Shown: in pieces, positions 32,362-40,841 of the stretch
Numbering within the stretch: the first letter of the stretch is position 1
Layout of the letters: each line of letters starts with the position of its first letter
From: an uncultured Phycisphaerales bacterium
GTDB lineage: Bacteria > Planctomycetota > Phycisphaerae > Sedimentisphaerales > Anaerobacaceae
DNA: 57,943 bases
Direction of reading: 5' to 3'
NCBI GenBank assembly: GCA_937927975.1
Contig: CALEZT010000023.1
Span: 1-57,943 of the forward strand
Translations under genes and position numbers: made by a program
The notes under the pieces: model-generated
Told to the model about the DNA's origin: nothing
The model's database searches: none
Seen by the model: the letters and a program-made list of their open reading frames with translations, nothing else

Positions 32362-34662
32362 ATGGAGCGAAAGAGGATACTCGTGACGGGTCGCGTGCAA
32401 GGGGTGGGGTTTCGTCCGACCGTGCACAGGCTGGCCGTGGCTCTGGAGCTGACTGGCTTTGCTTGGAACGACACGCGAGGCGTCACGATCGAACTCCAGG
32501 GCTCCGAGGAGCGGATCGACGAGTTCGTGAAGCGATTGACATCGTCCGACAAACCGCCGCTGGCGCGGATCGAGTCGTGCGAGGTTCATGACATCCCGCT
32601 TCGCAGGGGCGAAAGCGGCTTCGTCATAAGCGGCAGCCGTTCCGACGGCGCTGTGCTCTCGGAGGTTTCTGCCGACACCGCCGTCTGCGCCGATTGCCTC
32701 CGAGAACTGGGGGATCGGGGCGACTTTCGCCATCGTTATCCCTTCATCAACTGCACCAACTGCGGGCCGCGATATTCGATCGTCAAAACGATTCCCTACG
32801 ACCGGCCCAACACCACGATGTCCGTCTTCCCGATGTGCGAGCGGTGCGCGGGGCAATATCGAGACGTGACGGATCGCCGATTCCACGCCCAGCCGGTGGC
32901 GTGTCCGCGATGCGGACCCAAGGTATGGCTGACCGATCGCGTGGGCAACGCGCTGACGACCGACAGCGACGAGGCGATCGCGGAGACCGCCAGACTGCTG
33001 CGGCAGGGCAAGATCCTTGCGATCAAAGGTCTCGGCGGGTTTCACCTGGCCTGCGGTGCGTTCGACAACGACGCGGTCCTCGAACTGCGGCGGCGAAAGC
33101 GACGGGATTTCAAGCCTTTTGCCTTGATGGCCGCCAGTCTGGAGGAGGTGAAGAAGCACGTCGTGGTAAATGCGGCCGCCGAGCAGGCGTTGACGAGCCC
33201 CGAGAGCCCGATCGTGCTGTTGCCCAGGCGAGCGGATGCCGCGATTGCTCCCGCCGTCGCGCAGGGCGTCGATTCGCTCGGGTTCATGCTCTGCTACGCG
33301 CCGTTGCATCACCTGCTGTTCACGGAAGGGCTCGATGTGCTCGTGATGACCAGCGCCAATCTCTCCGATGAGCCGTTGATCTGCAGGAACGATCTCGCGC
33401 TGGAGCGACTCGGCGACGTCGCGGATGCATTCCTCATGCACGATCGCGAGATCTACCGCCAGGTCGACGACTCGATCGTGTACTTCGTGGGCGATGAGCG
33501 GGCAATCCTCCGGCGGGCTCGGGGCTACGTGCCCACGCCCATCCTGATGAACAACGACTCGCCGCAGGAGATTCTTGCGGCCGGCGCGGATATGAAGAAC
33601 ACGTTCTGCCTGGTCAAAGGCAACCAGCTTATTCTCAGCGAGCACATCGGCGACCTCGAGGACGCGGAGGTCTATCATCACTACATGGACTCGATCCGCC
33701 ATCTGGCCGGGCTCTTCGAGGTCAAGCCGAGCGTCGTCGCATGCGATCTGCACCCGGGCTATTTCTCCACGCAGTACGCGAAGTCTCTTGCCGGCGTCAG
33801 GGTGATCCAGATCCAGCATCATTGGGCTCACATCGCATCCGTTCTGGCCGAGCACAGGCATCCCGGCCCGGTGATCGGCATCGAGTGCGACGGGACCGGC
33901 TACGGCACCGACGGCGCGATCTGGGGCTGCGAGTGCATGATCGCGTCGCTCACGCAGTTCACGCGGTTCGGGCATCTGGTGTACTACCCTCTGGCCGGCG
34001 GAGATAAGGCGAGCAAGGAAGCGGTCCGGCCGCTCCTGGGCCTGCTGAAACAGGCCTATGGGGCGGATTTCAGGTTGGATGAATTCGCGTGGCTGCTCGA
34101 ACGGATCGAGCCCGACGCCGACAAGCTCAGGCTGATCGATGACCAGATCGACAGGCGGCTCAACGTGGTGAGCACCTCCAGTCTGGGCCGGGTCTTCGAC
34201 GCCGTCGCGGCAATGCTGGGCCTGGGCGGTTTCAATCGCTTCGACGCGCAGTTGCCGATGGCTCTCGAATCGCTGGCCGACCCGGGTGTCGACGACGGCT
34301 ACGAGTTCGCCTTGCATCGAGAGGGCGCCGAACCGCTTCGATTGGACCTACGCAAGGCCATCATGGGTGTGGTGGGGGATGTGCGAAGTGAAAAGGCCCC
34401 GGCGATCATCGCGGCGAGGTTTCACAATACGCTTGCAGAAGCCTTGTTGGCGATGGCCGAAGCCGCCCGCCAGAGCACTCGTCTGGAAGTTGCGGCCCTC
34501 AGCGGCGGCGTCTTCTGCAACCGCTTTCTGACGGCTCGCCTGGTTACGAGATTGAAGCGGGCCGGATTCACTGTATTATTGAATCGCGACGTCCCCGCCA
34601 ACGACGGGGGACTGGCGCTCGGCCAGGCTGCGATTGTCGTGGGACTGTTACATCACGTCTGA
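32362..34662 (+). CDS. hypF: Carbamoyltransferase HypF
   Basis: 766 residues, full length. It makes the CN ligand precursor for [NiFe]-hydrogenases by transferring a carbamoyl group to the HypE C-terminal Cys. Domains in order: acylphosphatase (GRVQGVGFRPTVHRLA, about 8-23); two zinc-finger-like CxxC pairs (CADCLREL, CTNCGPRY, CERCAGQY, CPRCGPKV, about 105-190); a YrdC-like domain with AIKGLGGFHLACGA; and a Kae1-like domain with IQHHWAHIASVLAEH and GIECDGTGYGTDG (about 490-520). GGGAG is 4 bases before the ATG. It lies 8 bases after the GGFG gene. Its partners hypCDEAB follow only after a 2.2 kb insertion on the other strand. Confidence 0.96.
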   Translation: MERKRILVTGRVQGVGFRPTVHRLAVALELTGFAWNDTRGVTIELQGSEERIDEFVKRLTSSDKPPLARIESCEVHDIPLRRGESGFVISGSRSDGAVLSEVSADTAVCADCLRELGDRGDFRHRYPFINCTNCGPRYSIVKTIPYDRPNTTMSVFPMCERCAGQYRDVTDRRFHAQPVACPRCGPKVWLTDRVGNALTTDSDEAIAETARLLRQGKILAIKGLGGFHLACGAFDNDAVLELRRRKRRDFKPFALMAASLEEVKKHVVVNAAAEQALTSPESPIVLLPRRADAAIAPAVAQGVDSLGFMLCYAPLHHLLFTEGLDVLVMTSANLSDEPLICRNDLALERLGDVADAFLMHDREIYRQVDDSIVYFVGDERAILRRARGYVPTPILMNNDSPQEILAAGADMKNTFCLVKGNQLILSEHIGDLEDAEVYHHYMDSIRHLAGLFEVKPSVVACDLHPGYFSTQYAKSLAGVRVIQIQHHWAHIASVLAEHRHPGPVIGIECDGTGYGTDGAIWGCECMIASLTQFTRFGHLVYYPLAGGDKASKEAVRPLLGLLKQAYGADFRLDEFAWLLERIEPDADKLRLIDDQIDRRLNVVSTSSLGRVFDAVAAMLGLGGFNRFDAQLPMALESLADPGVDDGYEFALHREGAEPLRLDLRKAIMGVVGDVRSEKAPAIIAARFHNTLAEALLAMAEAARQSTRLEVAALSGGVFCNRFLTARLVTRLKRAGFTVLLNRDVPANDGGLALGQAAIVVGLLHHV

Positions 34663-34691
34663 TTATTCCTGGCTCAAAAGCCCGTATTCAT

Positions 34692-35630
34692 TCAGGCTTC
34701 TGGCAACTCAGGATGTTCGGCTGGTATCCAGGAGTGGGTTGAACGCATCATTGCGTCACCGCCACACTGTGTTATGTATGTGTCGCGAAACAATCTGCAT
34801 TCGGCCCTGAGTCTATCAACCCTACCACACATATCATCCATTTGCCCGGCGACATCGGCAGGCACGTTAGTGCGAGGCATCTTGCGAAGATAGAACGACA
34901 GCGAGATCAGAGTCTTCTCTGTTGCTCTGCATATATGGGGCAGACTGTACGGACCGGCGAATTTGGTGTACGAGAATCTCTCCATCTCGATAGGCTCGAC
35001 ATCTCCCTTCAGCGGGGTGTTCTTAGCGTAAGCAGCCGGCCAGAGTAGCAGGGCGATTCCCTGCTCCTTCAAGGATAGATTCTCGTTTTCGAGGTCTATC
35101 CAACTCCGCATGGTGGACTGCAGCGCCTCAATCTCGACGAGTCTCTCCTGCGGTGTGGCAGGTTCGGAGAGGCCGATCTCCAGGACCGGCTTCCCCGTCC
35201 CACCAGTACGCGCCGCAAAATCTGGTTTGGGAATACCATCTCCCCCATCATCTACGACTAACGTGAAGTCCTTTTCTATGCCGAGCATCCAGAAGAAGTG
35301 CAATCTGTTCAATGTGTTGTACACGGTAAGAGTGAGATTGTGCCGGTTGACTACACCCAGGAAGAAGGGCAGAGTGGAGCCGTACAAGCAATCCCTCTTG
35401 GATTGCTTGTCGAAGACGAGGGGTTCTTCATTGGATTTGATCTGGATGCCGAAGGACTTCCCACTGGGAACGACCGTCTGATCGACCATCTTCGCCAGAT
35501 GCACAATGAAATCTACGCCAAAATGGTCTTCCTGACGGGGAACCGGTACGGTGAAACCCAGCTTGCACAAGGCCGGAATCGCCAGATACTCGGAACGATT
35601 GCCCTGCCAGAACCCCATCGGAATGCTCAT
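34692..35630 (-). CDS. DUF4365-like (restriction-fold) domain protein
   Basis: 312 residues. The N-terminal 100 residues match the DUF4365-type PD-(D/E)XK fold: GNRSEYLAIPALCKLGF, then DHFGVDFIVHLAKM with the core Asp, and KSFGIQIKSN with a QxK active-site end. The remaining two thirds is unrecognised and mainly helical. AGTGTGGAGTGG precedes the ATG at 35630. Codon use is visibly less GC-rich than hypF. It lies downstream of the MNT/HEPN pair on the same strand and separates hypF from hypC. Possible nuclease accessory to a defence module; function unproven. Confidence 0.7.
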   Translation of the reverse strand: MSIPMGFWQGNRSEYLAIPALCKLGFTVPVPRQEDHFGVDFIVHLAKMVDQTVVPSGKSFGIQIKSNEEPLVFDKQSKRDCLYGSTLPFFLGVVNRHNLTLTVYNTLNRLHFFWMLGIEKDFTLVVDDGGDGIPKPDFAARTGGTGKPVLEIGLSEPATPQERLVEIEALQSTMRSWIDLENENLSLKEQGIALLLWPAAYAKNTPLKGDVEPIEMERFSYTKFAGPYSLPHICRATEKTLISLSFYLRKMPRTNVPADVAGQMDDMCGRVDRLRAECRLFRDTYITQCGGDAMMRSTHSWIPAEHPELPEA

Positions 35631-35656
35631 GGTCCACTCCACACTGGAACGAAGCC

Positions 35657-35992
35657 CTACTCACTGCCCTCCAGCATGCGCAGTACGGTTGTTTTCAGGC
35701 CCGGCACGTCTCTTTGCGCGATCTCCCAGATTTTTTCCATGTCGATGCCGAGATAATCGTGGACGAGGATATTGTGAAACGCCCCGATGCGTCGCCATTC
35801 AACTTGCGGATGACACGTCTTGAGTCCTTCCGAAAGCCGCTGGGTGGATTCCGCCAGGGTCTGTAGATTCCTCAACACCGCATCCTGCAAGGTATGGGAT
35901 GCGAAGAATGCATCCTTACCGCCGGTGATGTTTTCCTCGATTCGCCGGATACACTCCAGGATGTGGCGGAGATAGACCCGGTCGTCTTTCAT
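35657..35992 (-). CDS. hepT: HEPN toxin, HepT/DUF86 family, variant active site
   Basis: 111-residue all-helical HEPN protein. It has LRHILECIRRIEENITGGKDAFF, VLRNLQTLAESTQRLSEGL and the signature region RRIGAFHNILVHDYLGID near residue 70. The usual RX4HXY ribonuclease motif would read RNxxxHxY; here the Arg position is His (HNILVHDY), so catalytic activity may be reduced or altered. Its start overlaps the end of mntA by 4 bases. In MNT/HEPN systems the MNT partner AMPylates the HEPN Tyr of this motif; that Tyr is present. Confidence 0.88.
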   Translation of the reverse strand: MKDDRVYLRHILECIRRIEENITGGKDAFFASHTLQDAVLRNLQTLAESTQRLSEGLKTCHPQVEWRRIGAFHNILVHDYLGIDMEKIWEIAQRDVPGLKTTVLRMLEGSE

Positions 35993-36279
35993 AGCGGAAC
36001 GGCTTCCTGGAGCACGTGCGCCTTGATCAGGGGATTGAGTCCCTTCTCCGTTACGATCTCGACGGGTCTGCCGAGAACCTGCTCCAGGTCCAGGATGAGT
36101 CCGGCGGGGAACCAGGAGCTTGTGGTAGGGCCTACATCGACCAGAAGATCCACATCGCTATCCGGCCTGTCGTCGCCGCGTGCCACGGAACCGAACAGAC
36201 GCACGTTCTTCGCCCCGTGCTTGGCGGCGATGTTCACGATATCGTCACGCTTTTCTTCTATGAGTCGTCTTAGGGTCAT
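35989..36279 (-). CDS. mntA: MNT-family nucleotidyltransferase antitoxin, MntA-like
   Basis: 96 residues. The minimal nucleotidyltransferase motif GSVARGDDRPDSDVDLLVD fits GSx10DxD with both catalytic Asp residues. LEQVLGRPVEIVTEKGLNPLIK follows in the family order. It modifies the HEPN toxin encoded next, with a 4-base overlap. A sigma70-type promoter (36327-36355) whose -10 overlaps a perfect 16-base palindrome suggests autoregulation. The pair is a typical mobile type VII toxin-antitoxin module. Confidence 0.9.
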   Translation of the reverse strand: MTLRRLIEEKRDDIVNIAAKHGAKNVRLFGSVARGDDRPDSDVDLLVDVGPTTSSWFPAGLILDLEQVLGRPVEIVTEKGLNPLIKAHVLQEAVPL

Positions 36280-36315
36280 GGATTCCTGCCCTGCTCTCTG
36301 GCAACGCGTGCTACG

Positions 36316-36331
36316 ATCCTTCGCGAAGGAT
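36316..36331. promoter_or_regulatory. Perfect palindrome, putative operator of mntA-hepT
   Basis: ATCCTTCGCGAAGGAT is a perfect 16-base palindrome overlapping the -10 element of the mntA promoter, 37 bases upstream of the start codon. It is well placed for autorepression by the toxin-antitoxin complex. Confidence 0.5.
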
Positions 36332-36355
36332 AGACGGACAGTCCTGGTTTGTCAA
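36327..36355 (-). promoter_or_regulatory. sigma70-type promoter of mntA-hepT
   Basis: On the minus strand TTGACA (36350-36355) and TATCCT (36327-36332) are separated by 17 bases. The remaining gap to hypC (36356-36767) shows no supported gene. Confidence 0.65.
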
Positions 36356-36767
36356 GCAATCGACAGGCTGCCGCCGCGAACCGGGTGCATGAACGTCCCT
36401 GCGGGTCTCTCGGCGCGCGGGTTTTCCGACGAATTCGAGGGGTGCGTTTGTCGCTTTGGGGATACCAGCGGAATGAGGGGGCCCAAGAGAACCATCGCAT
36501 AATGGCTATCAGGAAGCTCGGCCCATCGGAGACCCCGCGAGGGTCCCCAATGAGTCTCGCGGCCCCTATTCCATACGTCCGCCGGGGGGCTCTTGTCACC
36601 GATGGACGGTCCACGTTCCGGGGTAGGCCTGCCCCGTTTTCCACGCCGACATCCCGAAGGCGGCAAACGCACGCTGCGAACGCTACCGGCCTGCCATGCT
36701 CGTGCATCTACGGACATACACCTCGTGAACCCTTCGGTCGGCTCCGGAGTATGCCGTCTCAGCGAGC

Positions 36768-36796
36768 TTGACCGGGTTCATTCGTTTCCATACAAT
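36768..36796 (+). promoter_or_regulatory. sigma70-type promoter of hypCDEAB
   Basis: TTGACC (36768-36773) and TACAAT (36791-36796) are separated by 17 bases, 72 bases before the hypC start. It lets hypCDEAB be transcribed independently of hypF. Confidence 0.65.
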
Positions 36797-36868
36797 AGCG
36801 GCCAGCCCATGTTGCACAGGCGGTCGCCGTGCACAGAAGGCCATACAGCAAGGAGCAGGCAAAGACAC

Positions 36869-37111
36869 ATGTGTTTGGCGATACCGGCGCGAATAGTCGA
36901 ACTGGATCAGGATCGGGCGGTTGTCGATGCGATGGGCAACCGCTGGAAGGCCAGGACCACGCTGTTGCCTGCGGTCAAGCTGGGGGACATCGTGCTGGTG
37001 CATGCGGGCTTCGCCATTTCGCTCGTTGACGAGGAGGAAGCGAAGAAGACCTGGGAGCTCTTCGCCGAGATCGCGAACTTCGAGAACACGCAGAACAAGG
37101 TCTCCGGATGA
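36869..37111 (+). CDS. hypC: Hydrogenase maturation chaperone HypC
   Basis: 80 residues beginning MCLAIPARIVELDQD, with the essential Cys2 that contacts HypD and the hydrogenase large subunit. KLGDIVLVHAGFAISLVDEEEA is the conserved OB-fold end. It shuttles the Fe(CN)2CO group from HypCD to the large subunit. AAGGAG lies upstream of the ATG. Its end overlaps the start of hypD (ATGA). The open frame extends upstream to 36593, but that part is not HypC-like. Confidence 0.95.
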   Translation: MCLAIPARIVELDQDRAVVDAMGNRWKARTTLLPAVKLGDIVLVHAGFAISLVDEEEAKKTWELFAEIANFENTQNKVSG

Positions 37112-38187
37112 CTGGCATGTTGGACAGGATCGACCGAGCGCGACAGACGATCGAAGAAGCCTGCGAGAGCGTGGGCCGGCGGATCACCGTCATGGAGGTC
37201 TGCGGGACGCACACGGTCTCGATCTTTCGCAGCGGGATCCGGTCGATTCTGCCCGAGAAGGTCAAGTTGCTCTCCGGGCCGGGATGCCCTGTCTGCGTGA
37301 CCGACCAGGGCTACATCGACGCGGTGATGCAGTTGGCCGACCGTGACGACTGCCTCATCGCCACGTACGGCGACATGATCCGCGTGCCGGGCAGCGAGGG
37401 TTCGCTCGAGACTCGTGCGGTCCGAGGCAATGTGCGAATCGTCCTGAGCAGCGAAGACGCGCTGCAGTTGGCCCGCGAGAACCCGGACAAATCGGTGGTG
37501 TTCATCGCGGTGGGCTTCGAGACGACGACGCCCGCGACTGCGGTCGTCGTCAAGGAAGCCGCGGCTGAAGGCATCGAGAACTTCTTCATCCTCAGCGGGC
37601 ACAAGCTGGTCCTGCCTGCCATGCGTGCCCTCCTGGGCGGCATGAACGACCGTGTCGATGCGTTTCTCTGCCCTGGGCACGTCAGCGTCATCATCGGTTC
37701 GGGGGCCTTCGCGGAGATCGTGGAGAATTTCAAGCGGCCGTGCGTGGTCGCGGGCTTCGAGCCCGTGCAGATCGTGGAGGCCCTCGCGGAGATCTGCCGA
37801 CAGATGGCGGCGGGGAAGGCTGAGCTCAAGTCGCTCTACGGCGCGATGGTGACCGATAAGGGCAACCTCGCGGCGCAACGTATCATCGAAGAGTGCTTCG
37901 AGCCGGTCGATGGCTACTGGCGAGGACTCGGCAAGATAGCCAAGAGCACGCTGGCTCTCAAAGACCCATACAGGCGGTTTGACGCCTTTGAACGATTCGG
38001 CGTCGAAGACGGGCCCGGCCGGGAGATCCCCGGCTGTCGTTGCGGCGAGGTCTTGTGCGGTCTGATCGAGCCGGTCGAGTGTCCGTTGTTCGCGTCGCGA
38101 TGCACGCCGCAGACGCCGATCGGTCCGTGCATGGTCAGCTCGGAAGGGACCTGCTCGGCGTGGTACAAGTACGGCCGGAGGAAATGA
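37108..38187 (+). CDS. hypD: Hydrogenase maturation protein HypD
   Basis: 359 residues. It assembles the Fe(CN)2CO centre with HypC. Conserved motifs: MEVCGTHT (about residue 30), LLSGPGCPVCVTDQGYID (about 55), GFETTTPATA (about 132) and the C-terminal Cys cluster CRCGEVLCGLIEPVECPLF...SRC, which holds the [4Fe-4S] cluster. It overlaps hypC and hypE by 4 bases each (ATGA), so translation is coupled. Full length. Confidence 0.96.
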   Translation: MTGMLDRIDRARQTIEEACESVGRRITVMEVCGTHTVSIFRSGIRSILPEKVKLLSGPGCPVCVTDQGYIDAVMQLADRDDCLIATYGDMIRVPGSEGSLETRAVRGNVRIVLSSEDALQLARENPDKSVVFIAVGFETTTPATAVVVKEAAAEGIENFFILSGHKLVLPAMRALLGGMNDRVDAFLCPGHVSVIIGSGAFAEIVENFKRPCVVAGFEPVQIVEALAEICRQMAAGKAELKSLYGAMVTDKGNLAAQRIIEECFEPVDGYWRGLGKIAKSTLALKDPYRRFDAFERFGVEDGPGREIPGCRCGEVLCGLIEPVECPLFASRCTPQTPIGPCMVSSEGTCSAWYKYGRRK

Positions 38188-39215
38188 CTCATCCCATGAC
38201 GTCCGAACCCCAGAGAATTCTGCTCGCCCACGGCGGCGGTGGCCAGCTCATGAGCCGGCTCATTCACGAGCGCGTCCTGCCGCGATTTCGCAACGATACG
38301 CTCTCGGAACTCGCCGACGCCGCGTGTCTGACCCTTCCCGGCCGCGAGATCTGCTTCACGACAGATAGTTACGTGGTCAAGCCTCTGTTCTTTCGCGGCG
38401 GCGACATCGGCAAGCTTGCGGTCTGCGGGACGGTGAACGACCTGGCTGTGTCGGGCGCAAAGCCGCTGGTTCTCTCGCTGGGCCTGATTATCGAGGAAGG
38501 CTTCGAATTGGCGGTCCTCGATCGCATCCTCCAGAGCATCAGCGACGCTGCGACCTCCAACGGCGTCAGCATCGTCACCGGCGACACCAAGACGGTCGAA
38601 CGAGGCTCCGCCGACGGCATCTTCATCAACACCGCGGGAATCGGCGCGAGGCTTCCCAACGTGGAGTTGGGCCTTGGCAGGGTGCAGACGGGGGACAAGA
38701 TCCTCGTCAGCGGCACGCTCGGCGATCACGGCATGACGATCGTCTCACAGCGCGAGGGGATTCGCTTCGAATCGCAGTTGGAAAGCGACTGCGCAGGACT
38801 TGCCGGGCTGACGTGCAGCCTGTTTGCGAACGTGCAGGGCATTCGATTCATGCGGGACCCGACCCGCGGCGGCCTGGCCGCGACGCTCAATGAGATCGTC
38901 GAAGGCAGTCGCCTGAGCGTGGAGATCCGCGAGCAGGAGATTCCGGTGAGGCCCCAGGTCCAGGCGGCGGCCGACATGCTCGGTTTCGACGTTCTCAATG
39001 CTGCCAACGAAGGCAAGTTCGTGGCGGTGGTGTCCGCGGAAACCGCGGATGAATGCCTTGGCGTCTGTCGCAGCCACGAGTTGGGCCGCAACGCGCAGAT
39101 CATCGGCGAGATCGTGCCCACGCGGGACCTGCCCCTGGTGGAGATGCGAACGAAGATCGGGGGCAAGCGGATCGTGCAGATGCCCTATGGACGCGAACTG
39201 CCGAGGATCTGCTGA
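38184..39215 (+). CDS. hypE: Hydrogenase maturation protein HypE
   Basis: 343 residues of the AIR-synthase/PurM fold. LLAHGGGGQLMSRLI opens the domain, TTDSYVVKPLFFRGGDIGKLAVCGTVND is the ATP-binding part, and the protein ends PRIC with the C-terminal Cys that carries the thiocarbamate dehydrated to thiocyanate. I chose 38184, the ATGA overlap with hypD; an ATG at 38196 is possible. An open frame from 38040 is antisense-like noise inside hypD. Its stop overlaps the hypA ATG. Confidence 0.95.
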   Translation: MTHPMTSEPQRILLAHGGGGQLMSRLIHERVLPRFRNDTLSELADAACLTLPGREICFTTDSYVVKPLFFRGGDIGKLAVCGTVNDLAVSGAKPLVLSLGLIIEEGFELAVLDRILQSISDAATSNGVSIVTGDTKTVERGSADGIFINTAGIGARLPNVELGLGRVQTGDKILVSGTLGDHGMTIVSQREGIRFESQLESDCAGLAGLTCSLFANVQGIRFMRDPTRGGLAATLNEIVEGSRLSVEIREQEIPVRPQVQAAADMLGFDVLNAANEGKFVAVVSAETADECLGVCRSHELGRNAQIIGEIVPTRDLPLVEMRTKIGGKRIVQMPYGRELPRIC

Positions 39216-39574
39216 TGCACGAGGCCGCGGTGGCGCAGAGCTTGATCGAGGTGATCCTGGAAGAGGCGAGAACGAGGCGCGCCAGGCCCGTCGGCGCCAA
39301 GATCAGTTGCGGCGAATTGAATCGGATCAACGACGACGTGCTCTCGTTCGCGTTCGAGGCCGTCGCGGAGGGCACGCCGTGCGAGGGGATGACTCTGCGG
39401 ATCGAGCACAAGCCCCTGCAAGGCCGATGCAAAGCGTGCGGCAGAATGTTTGCCGTTGAGGTTTCGAACCCACAGTGTCCGGACTGCGGGAGCGACGATT
39501 TCGATCTGTTGCCCGACGCTCCGCTGGTCCTGGACGAGATCGAATTTGAAAGAGCAGACGATGGAGAAGGCTGA
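39215..39574 (+). CDS. hypA: Hydrogenase nickel insertion protein HypA
   Basis: 119 residues starting MHEAAVAQSLIEVILEEA, with the Met-His-Glu nickel site. A zinc site CKACGRMF...CPDCGSDDF has two CxxC pairs. It delivers nickel with HypB. The start overlaps the hypE stop (TGATG) and the end overlaps hypB by 14 bases. Confidence 0.95.
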   Translation: MHEAAVAQSLIEVILEEARTRRARPVGAKISCGELNRINDDVLSFAFEAVAEGTPCEGMTLRIEHKPLQGRCKACGRMFAVEVSNPQCPDCGSDDFDLLPDAPLVLDEIEFERADDGEG

Positions 39575-40220
39575 CGTCGGACGCAAGATCCTCGGCGCCA
39601 ATGAGACCTACGCACTGAAGAACAGGCAGCTTCTGTCCCGCTATGGCAAACGATGCTTCAACATGATCTCGTCGCCCGGTTCGGGCAAGACGAGCCTTCT
39701 GGTTCGGACGATCACCGATCTGGGCGAATCGCTTCGGATCGGCGTGATCGAGGGCGACTTGCAGACGGACATCGACGCCGAGAGGATTCGCGCGACGCGC
39801 GCGCCGGCGATCCAGATCAACACCGAGGGAGCGTGTCATCTGTCCGCCAGGCAGGTGAACGGCGCGCTGGAATCGCTGCCGGTCGAGGGGCTCGACCTGG
39901 TGATCATTGAGAATGTCGGCAATCTCGTGTGCCCCTCGGCTTTTGAATTGGGCGAAGATGGGAAGGTTGTCGTGCTTTCCGTCGCGGAGGGAGATGACAA
40001 ACCGGTGAAGTATCCGGGGATCTTCGCCAAGTCGAAGGTCCTGCTGGTGAATAAGATCGACCTGCTCCAGGGGGGCATGGTGGACTTCGATCTGGATCGC
40101 GTCCTGGCCGACGCGAGGCGGCTGAATCGAACCATCGAGATCTTCCCGGTGTCCGCCAGGACGGGCGAAGGCATGCAGAACTGGTATGACTGGCTGGCGG
40201 GCCAGACTCGATCGAAGTGA
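39561..40220 (+). CDS. hypB: Hydrogenase nickel incorporation GTPase HypB
   Basis: 219 residues of the SIMIBI GTPase class. Walker A is MISSPGSGKTSLLV (about residue 35), followed by GVIEGDLQTDIDAERI, LVIIENVGNLVCPS and the LLVNKIDLL base-specificity motif. It lacks the His-rich nickel-storage region and the N-terminal CxxCGC motif of some HypB proteins. Its start lies inside hypA. It ends the hyp run and abuts nadD, which converges from the other strand. Confidence 0.95.
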   Translation: MEKADVGRKILGANETYALKNRQLLSRYGKRCFNMISSPGSGKTSLLVRTITDLGESLRIGVIEGDLQTDIDAERIRATRAPAIQINTEGACHLSARQVNGALESLPVEGLDLVIIENVGNLVCPSAFELGEDGKVVVLSVAEGDDKPVKYPGIFAKSKVLLVNKIDLLQGGMVDFDLDRVLADARRLNRTIEIFPVSARTGEGMQNWYDWLAGQTRSK

Positions 40221-40841
40221 TCACTGCTGATACAGGCGGTGCTCGCGGATGTAGGTCGCGACGTTCGGATGGAGCATATTGCCGATGTCTTCCTTCGACG
40301 CCAGCCGTCTTCGCACCTCTGTGCTGCTGACGTCGATCAGCGGCGTGGTCACCAGGTTGGCCTTCAGCTTGGCGATGCGCTGCGCGCCCCATAAGGGTTC
40401 ATAGCAGTCGAAGTCCGGCGCAGGATAGCCAGCTCGCAGCATTGTGGTCAGATGGCACTCGTCGATCAACTCCTCGATCATGTACCAGTGCGCGAGGTCT
40501 TTGACGCTGTCGGCGCCGAGCAGCCAGTGGATCGCGACGTCCTGGCCGTGCTCTCTTTGAAAGAGCCGCACGGTGTCGATCGTGAAGCTCGGCGCGGGCC
40601 GCGTCAACTCGCAATCGCTGACGGCGAACGCTTTCTCCTGGGCTGTTGCGAGCGTCACCATGTTCAGTCGGTCTTCATCGTTCGCGTGGGGAGAGAGTCT
40701 CTTGAGTGGAGAGCATTTGGCGGGGATGAAGATCACCTTCTCCGCACGGATCTGTTCCGCGGCGGCTCCAGCCACGTCCGTGTGACCTCGATGAATCGGG
40801 TCGAACGAGCCTCCGAACAGCGCTATTCGTCGTCGCGTCAT
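40221..40841 (-). CDS. nadD: Nicotinate-nucleotide adenylyltransferase
   Basis: 206 residues. It forms deamido-NAD from nicotinate mononucleotide and ATP in NAD synthesis. ALFGGSFDPIHRGHTDVA (about residue 7) contains the HxGH-type nucleotidyltransferase motif (HRGH). HWLLGADSVKDLAHWY and the C-terminal STEVRRRLAS (ISSTxxR-like) are family signatures. The stop codon is directly adjacent to that of hypB. No strong promoter is evident in 40842-40940. Confidence 0.94.
   Translation of the reverse strand: MTRRRIALFGGSFDPIHRGHTDVAGAAAEQIRAEKVIFIPAKCSPLKRLSPHANDEDRLNMVTLATAQEKAFAVSDCELTRPAPSFTIDTVRLFQREHGQDVAIHWLLGADSVKDLAHWYMIEELIDECHLTTMLRAGYPAPDFDCYEPLWGAQRIAKLKANLVTTPLIDVSSTEVRRRLASKEDIGNMLHPNVATYIREHRLYQQ

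Noticed and set aside
32239..34317. 692-residue minus-strand open frame
   Set aside because: It is antisense to hypF, whose motifs are complete. The product is His/Asp/Gly/Arg-rich shadow text.
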